Source: Epiperipatus broadwayi (Eukaryota; Onychophora; Udeonychophora; Euonychophora; Peripatidae). From it: a stretch of 64,000 nt of DNA. Below the pieces are notes generated by a model that did not search any database, had not been told where the DNA came from, and was given only the letters and a program-made list of their open reading frames with translations. How positions within the stretch are numbered: the stretch's first letter is position 1; every line of letters begins with the position of its first letter. The translations under genes were made by a program, and so were the position numbers. The stretch spans positions 3,219,081 to 3,283,080 of the forward strand of contig JAQFVV010000063.1 of NCBI GenBank assembly GCA_028023455.1, written 5' to 3'. Positions 60,080 to 64,000 of this stretch are shown one piece after another.

Positions 60080-60640
60080 TACCAAAAAAGGATTTATAAT
60101 CAATAGTTTTAAAAAATGTGCACAGATTGCAAATTAACCTACAAGATATAAAAATATTTCTCTGTATACAAATGTTTCTTTTATTATGGAAAGTTTGTAT
60201 GTTTATTTTTATTGTGATTGGAGGAGAAAAAGTAGGGGGAAAATTAAAGTACAGTTTGTTTCAGTGAATCTCCAGACGTTCTTCTGTTGCCAAATAAATT
60301 TAAAGTTCAAAAAAGAAGAGAATTATTGACATATTTATTTATTTAAAAAAAAAGAATTCGTTTGTCTTGTATTAATGATAATATTTGTGATAATGGTATG
60401 CTAAACAGTGGGAAGATATCATTTGGATTCATAATAAAAAATAAAGCCAATGCACATGCGCTTTTTAAAGAGATTATATAAATGAATACTCAATTTTCCA
60501 GACACGAGATATAGTATTTGGCTTAATCCCTAATACTATTACATAAATAAACATTCGCGCTATATAAAATAATATCTCATAATAAAAAATAAAAAAAATT
60601 TTTTGGGGTAAAATATAAAATTATATTTTTATATATACAT
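60080..60640. other. Unassigned AT-rich sequence between palindrome and LINE
   Basis: No feature could be supported. Confidence 0.35.
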
Positions 60641-60696
60641 TTTATTTTCACTTAATGTTTATGTATAACTACATTATAGATATTATAAGTAATCAT

Positions 60697-63650
60697 CATC
60701 ATTATCAACCATTATCAATCCACTGCAGGATGAAGGTCTCTCCAAGTTTAATCCATCTTCTCCGATCTTTAGCATCTCTTCTCCACATCACCCCTGCACA
60801 CTTTCTTATTTCATCCATCCATCTCACATGTTGTCTCTTTCTGGGTCTTTTACAATCTCTTGGAATCCAGTTTAAAATTTCAATTGTCCATCTATTATCA
60901 TCTCTTCTAACAATATGTCCAGCCCAACTCCACTTCAATCTTTTAATTTTTTCAATGAGGTCAGTAACACCTGTTTGTTCTCTTACCCATACATTGCGTT
61001 TACGATCACTTCTTGTTACTCCCAACATACATCTCTCCATACTTCTTTGAGTGGTCTGAAGTCTCTGAATTGCTCTTCTATTAAGTGTCCACGTCTCAGA
61101 TCCATAAGTAAGAACTGGTAAAACATATTTGTTAAAAACCTTCCTTTTCAAACACATAGGCATATTTCCTTTTAGTATCAAGTTATTTCTACCAAAAGCA
61201 CTCCAACCAAGTTTAATTCTATGATTAATTTCCTCCATTATGTTTCCATCTGTATTAATAATCTGACCAAGGTATTTGTAACTGTTAACTTCTTCTAATT
61301 CATCATAATCAATCTTTATTTTCATATTTTGAGCAAATCGATTAAACATTACTTTAGTCTTTTTAACATTTATCTTTAGTCCTACTTTCCTACTTTCATC
61401 TGATAATTCCTGCAACATTTCCTGCAGATCTGAAGCATTATTTGCAAAAACAACTATATCATCTGCGAAATCTAAATGACTTAAATAATCACCATTTACT
61501 TTCACTCCTTTAGTTTCCCATTTTAATCCACAAAATACTTCATGCAGCACTGCTGTAAAACGTTTTGGAGATATGAAGTCACCTTGTCTTACACCTTTCT
61601 TAATGTTGACTTTCCCAGTGTCATTATGTAATCTAATTGTTGCTGTTGCATTTTTATAAATATTCTTTAAAATATGACAATATCCTGGATCTATACCTTG
61701 ATGATCTAATGCTTTAATCACTGAAGAAATGTTTATAGAATCAAATGCCTTTTCATAATCTACAAATCAATGGCAACTCATATTCATTTGTCCTTTCTAT
61801 AACTTCTCTCAATACCTGGATATGATCTACTGTACTAAAACCACTTTTAAATCCGGCTTGTTCTCTTGGTTGGTGGAAATCCAATGTTCTCTGTAGATGA
61901 GTAATAATTATCTTGGTAAAAATTTTATATAAAACTGATAAAAGGCTGATAGGTCTGTAATTTCTAATATCTTCTTTATCACCTTTTTTAAATATTAATA
62001 CTATTACTGCATTCTTCCAATCATCCGGTACATCTTTATCATTTAGACATTTGGTATATAACTTTGCTAAAAAAATTTCTATTTCTTCACCTGCTTCTTT
62101 TAATATATCAATTATAATTCCATCATTACCTGGAGCCTTTCCTTTCTTCATACATTTAATTGCATGTCTCACTTCTTCATTTAAAATTCTGGGCAATTTG
62201 GAAGATGTAATAGATGTAGGAGGTACTTGTTCTTTATTACTATATAATTCTTGATAAAAATCTTCTACCAATTTCATGATGTCATCTCTCCTTTTAGTAA
62301 TAATTCCATCTTTTTTTCTTATTGCAGATATAAATTTCCTACCAATACCAAAATGTTGTTTTACATTCTTAAGACTTTTATTTTCTTCTACAGCTTTCCT
62401 TGCTAGTTGACAGTTATACTTTCTTATATCATTTTCAACTCTTTTCCGCACCATTTTACAAAATTCGAGATATTCAATTCTTTTTAATGCATCATTTTTG
62501 TATATCTTCATATTCCTTCTTTTCTTCATAAATTCTCTAATCTCAGTAGAAATTTTATTGGTCAATTGCTGTTTCTTTCTACTAGCTATCTTTGTTGCAG
62601 TTTTCAAAAGTGTATCAGTTATTTTCATATTAATTTCATTCAAATCTGAATCATGTTCATATCTACTAATACTTGAAACCGATTTGTAAGTTCTAATTTA
62701 AATTCATTAGAATGTTTCTGAAGATTAGGAATATCAACTGTAAATATTGTTTTTCTTAATAATTTTTGTCTTTCTAGTTTTACATTAACACGTATCTTAC
62801 ACCTTACTAATCGATGATCACTTCCTGTGTTAAATTTATTAAGAACATTACAATCTTGAAATATGTATTTCCTGTAGTCAAAATATAATCCAATTCTACT
62901 GTACCTTCATTTGGATGCTTCCATGTCCATTTCCTTTTAACATTTTTCTCAAAAAAAGAATTCATAATATAAAGTTTTTCTTTTTCTGCAAACTCCACAA
63001 GTCTATGTCCTCTCTCATTTCTATTACCATAACCAAAATTACCTACAGCACTTTCACCTTTCATTTTTTTACCAATTCTAGCATTAAAGTCTCCCATAAC
63101 AATTTTAAAATGGTGTTTACTCTGATCAAAAGCCTTTTGTACATCCATATAAAAATCTTCTACTACTTCATCACTATGAGTACTTGTTGGGGCATAAACC
63201 TGAATTATCTGCATTTGGTATCTGCTATTAAGTTGTATAACTAATCTTGCCTCTCTGTCCGATACACCATCAATCTCCACAATATTGTTCTTCCACTTTT
63301 TATTTATAATGAATCCTACTCCACTTGTATTTCCAATATTTGTGCCTTTATAATAGAGTATATGTCCACTTTTTAAATCAATTGTCTCTTCACCTTTTCT
63401 TCTAATTTCACAAAGTCCAATAATGTCCCATTTAATAAAAGAGTTCTTCTTCTAATTCTTGCAATCTTCCTTCACTTGAAAGTGATCTGCAGTTGTAAGT
63501 ACCTAAATAAAAAGTCGTCATCAAATGGCAGCCTGGGTTTGCAATCAGGGGATTCTTAGCACCCTCCGCCTTCGGCCACCAACCGCTGCCTTGGTTGGTG
63601 ACTTTACAGCCTCCTGGGAATAAGGGCCATGCTTCATTTTTGTCTGTCAT
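60697..63650 (-). pseudogene. RTE-clade LINE, near-complete copy (endonuclease-reverse transcriptase)
   Basis: RTE LINEs encode one protein that nicks target DNA and reverse-transcribes their RNA onto it. From Met at 63650: N-terminus, endonuclease (about 63510-62700; GTYNCRSLSSEGRLQELEEE, then IIQVYAPTSTHSD and FKIVMGDFNARIGK), and a linker with GKAPGNDGIIIDILKEAG. The RT follows, with YRPISLLSVLYKIF, motif A VDYEKAFDSI (61750-61780, other frame), LDFADDIVVFA (about 61450) and KYLGQIINTDG. The C-terminal domain has YVLPVLTYGSETWTLN, SWAGHIVRR and RWMDEIRK. Single-base frameshifts near 63437, 62815 and 61745 break it, yet the long frames 61753-62643 and 60705-61721 survive, so it is much younger than the arm copies. 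The FADD catalytic pair is intact. Confidence 0.85.
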
Positions 63651-63985
63651 AATTGTATATATGTATTGGGAAAATATTTATCATTTACACAAACATTCAT
63701 TCTGCCTTATCAGGCACTGAGAAGAAAGACCATGGTGTTTCTTGATCTTAAACTCAGAGGTAAAAAGCAAATAAACTCACCATGCTGGCTAATGCATGTT
63801 GGTGAGCAGCCCATCCATGTTCGTATACTATATGAATAATCACATAGTAATAACAGCTGCGACGACAAGAACGTATAGAGTGGACATTAGGAATTTTCCC
63901 TGCCCGGTTCCTTTAAGACCTCCAAGAGGAATCAAAGGGTCTCCTTTCAGTTAATAGCAAAACTCCTTTCTGCAGCCCATCATAA
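63651..63985 (-). other. 5' untranslated region of the RTE LINE
   Basis: Sequence between the start Met and the apparent 5' end is shared with both palindrome-arm LINEs (51983-52307 and 56438-56763), and the similarity ends at the same place (ATTAATAGCAAAACTCCTTT near 63952). It contains a hairpin CTCACCA/TGGTGAG near 63777-63808. The element may start close to 63985, near the window edge. Confidence 0.55.
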
Positions 63986-64000
63986 GTAATAGAGTGTGAT

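Noticed and set aside
63777-63808. Hepatitis-delta-like ribozyme at the 5' end of the RTE LINE
   Set aside because: Such ribozymes occur in some RTE elements, but only a simple hairpin is seen here; the double-pseudoknot pairing could not be drawn.

Overview
This is an AT-rich (roughly three quarters A+T by eye), intron-style eukaryotic window with no recognisable single-copy host gene. Nearly everything that can be named is a transposable element: Penelope-like elements (PLEs) with GIY-YIG endonuclease remnants, RTE-clade LINEs (apurinic-type endonuclease plus reverse transcriptase), a gutted Ty3/gypsy LTR element and many tRNA-derived, SINE-like pieces. The mix points to an invertebrate animal with a repeat-rich genome, perhaps an arthropod, but I cannot fix the taxon from the sequence.

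The most striking content is a set of repeats carrying hammerhead-ribozyme (HHR) motifs. One family is present at six loci (7901-8876, 10113-10379, 37007-37839, 39429-40408, 41128-41488, 50176-51072). Five have convincing 12-14 bp target-site duplications and the sixth has an imperfect 10 bp one. Most are built as inverted or head-to-tail dimers of a unit of about 450 bp, and the HHRs show stem I, stem II, a two-base-pair stem III, the CUGANGA and GAAA cores and a GUC/GUU cleavage site. They resemble the non-autonomous 'retrozymes' and PLE terminal repeats known from animals. A second family (4588-4629; worn relatives near 42470 and 46010) and the 3' ends of the PLEs carry separate HHR-like motifs, often beside tRNA-like sequence.

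Layout: 1-900 mostly unassigned; 914-3965 two PLE copies head to head; 4113-4738 palindromic HHR/tRNA-like element; 5.4-12.1 kb several PLE-terminus-like palindromes and two HHR-family loci; 14.9-16.6 kb a third PLE with a GIY-YIG reading frame and a 12 bp duplication; 16.6-23.4 kb mostly featureless; 23.5 and 35.5 kb two LINE 3' fragments sharing a chimeric 5' junction; 27.6-29.1 kb a palindrome with a tRNA-like core; 30.8-34.7 kb a direct duplication whose second copy holds an extra block of about 970 bp with a possible exon; 36.6-41.7 kb the Ty3/gypsy remnant hit by three HHR-family elements and a fold-back element; 42.0-46.1 kb further palindromes; 47.6-60.1 kb a palindrome of about 12.5 kb (17 bp spacer at 54362-54378) whose arms each hold a dead RTE LINE and, at the outer ends, clusters of CTCF-like motifs; 60.6-64.0 kb a third, much more intact RTE LINE.

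How the parts relate (inference): the RTE and PLE families encode the only enzymes visible here. The HHR repeats have no coding capacity and have target-site duplications of the same size as the PLE at 15 kb, so PLE machinery is the natural candidate for moving them. Nested insertions give a relative history: gypsy insertion and decay, then HHR elements; LINE insertion and death, then palindrome formation, then an HHR element in one arm only.
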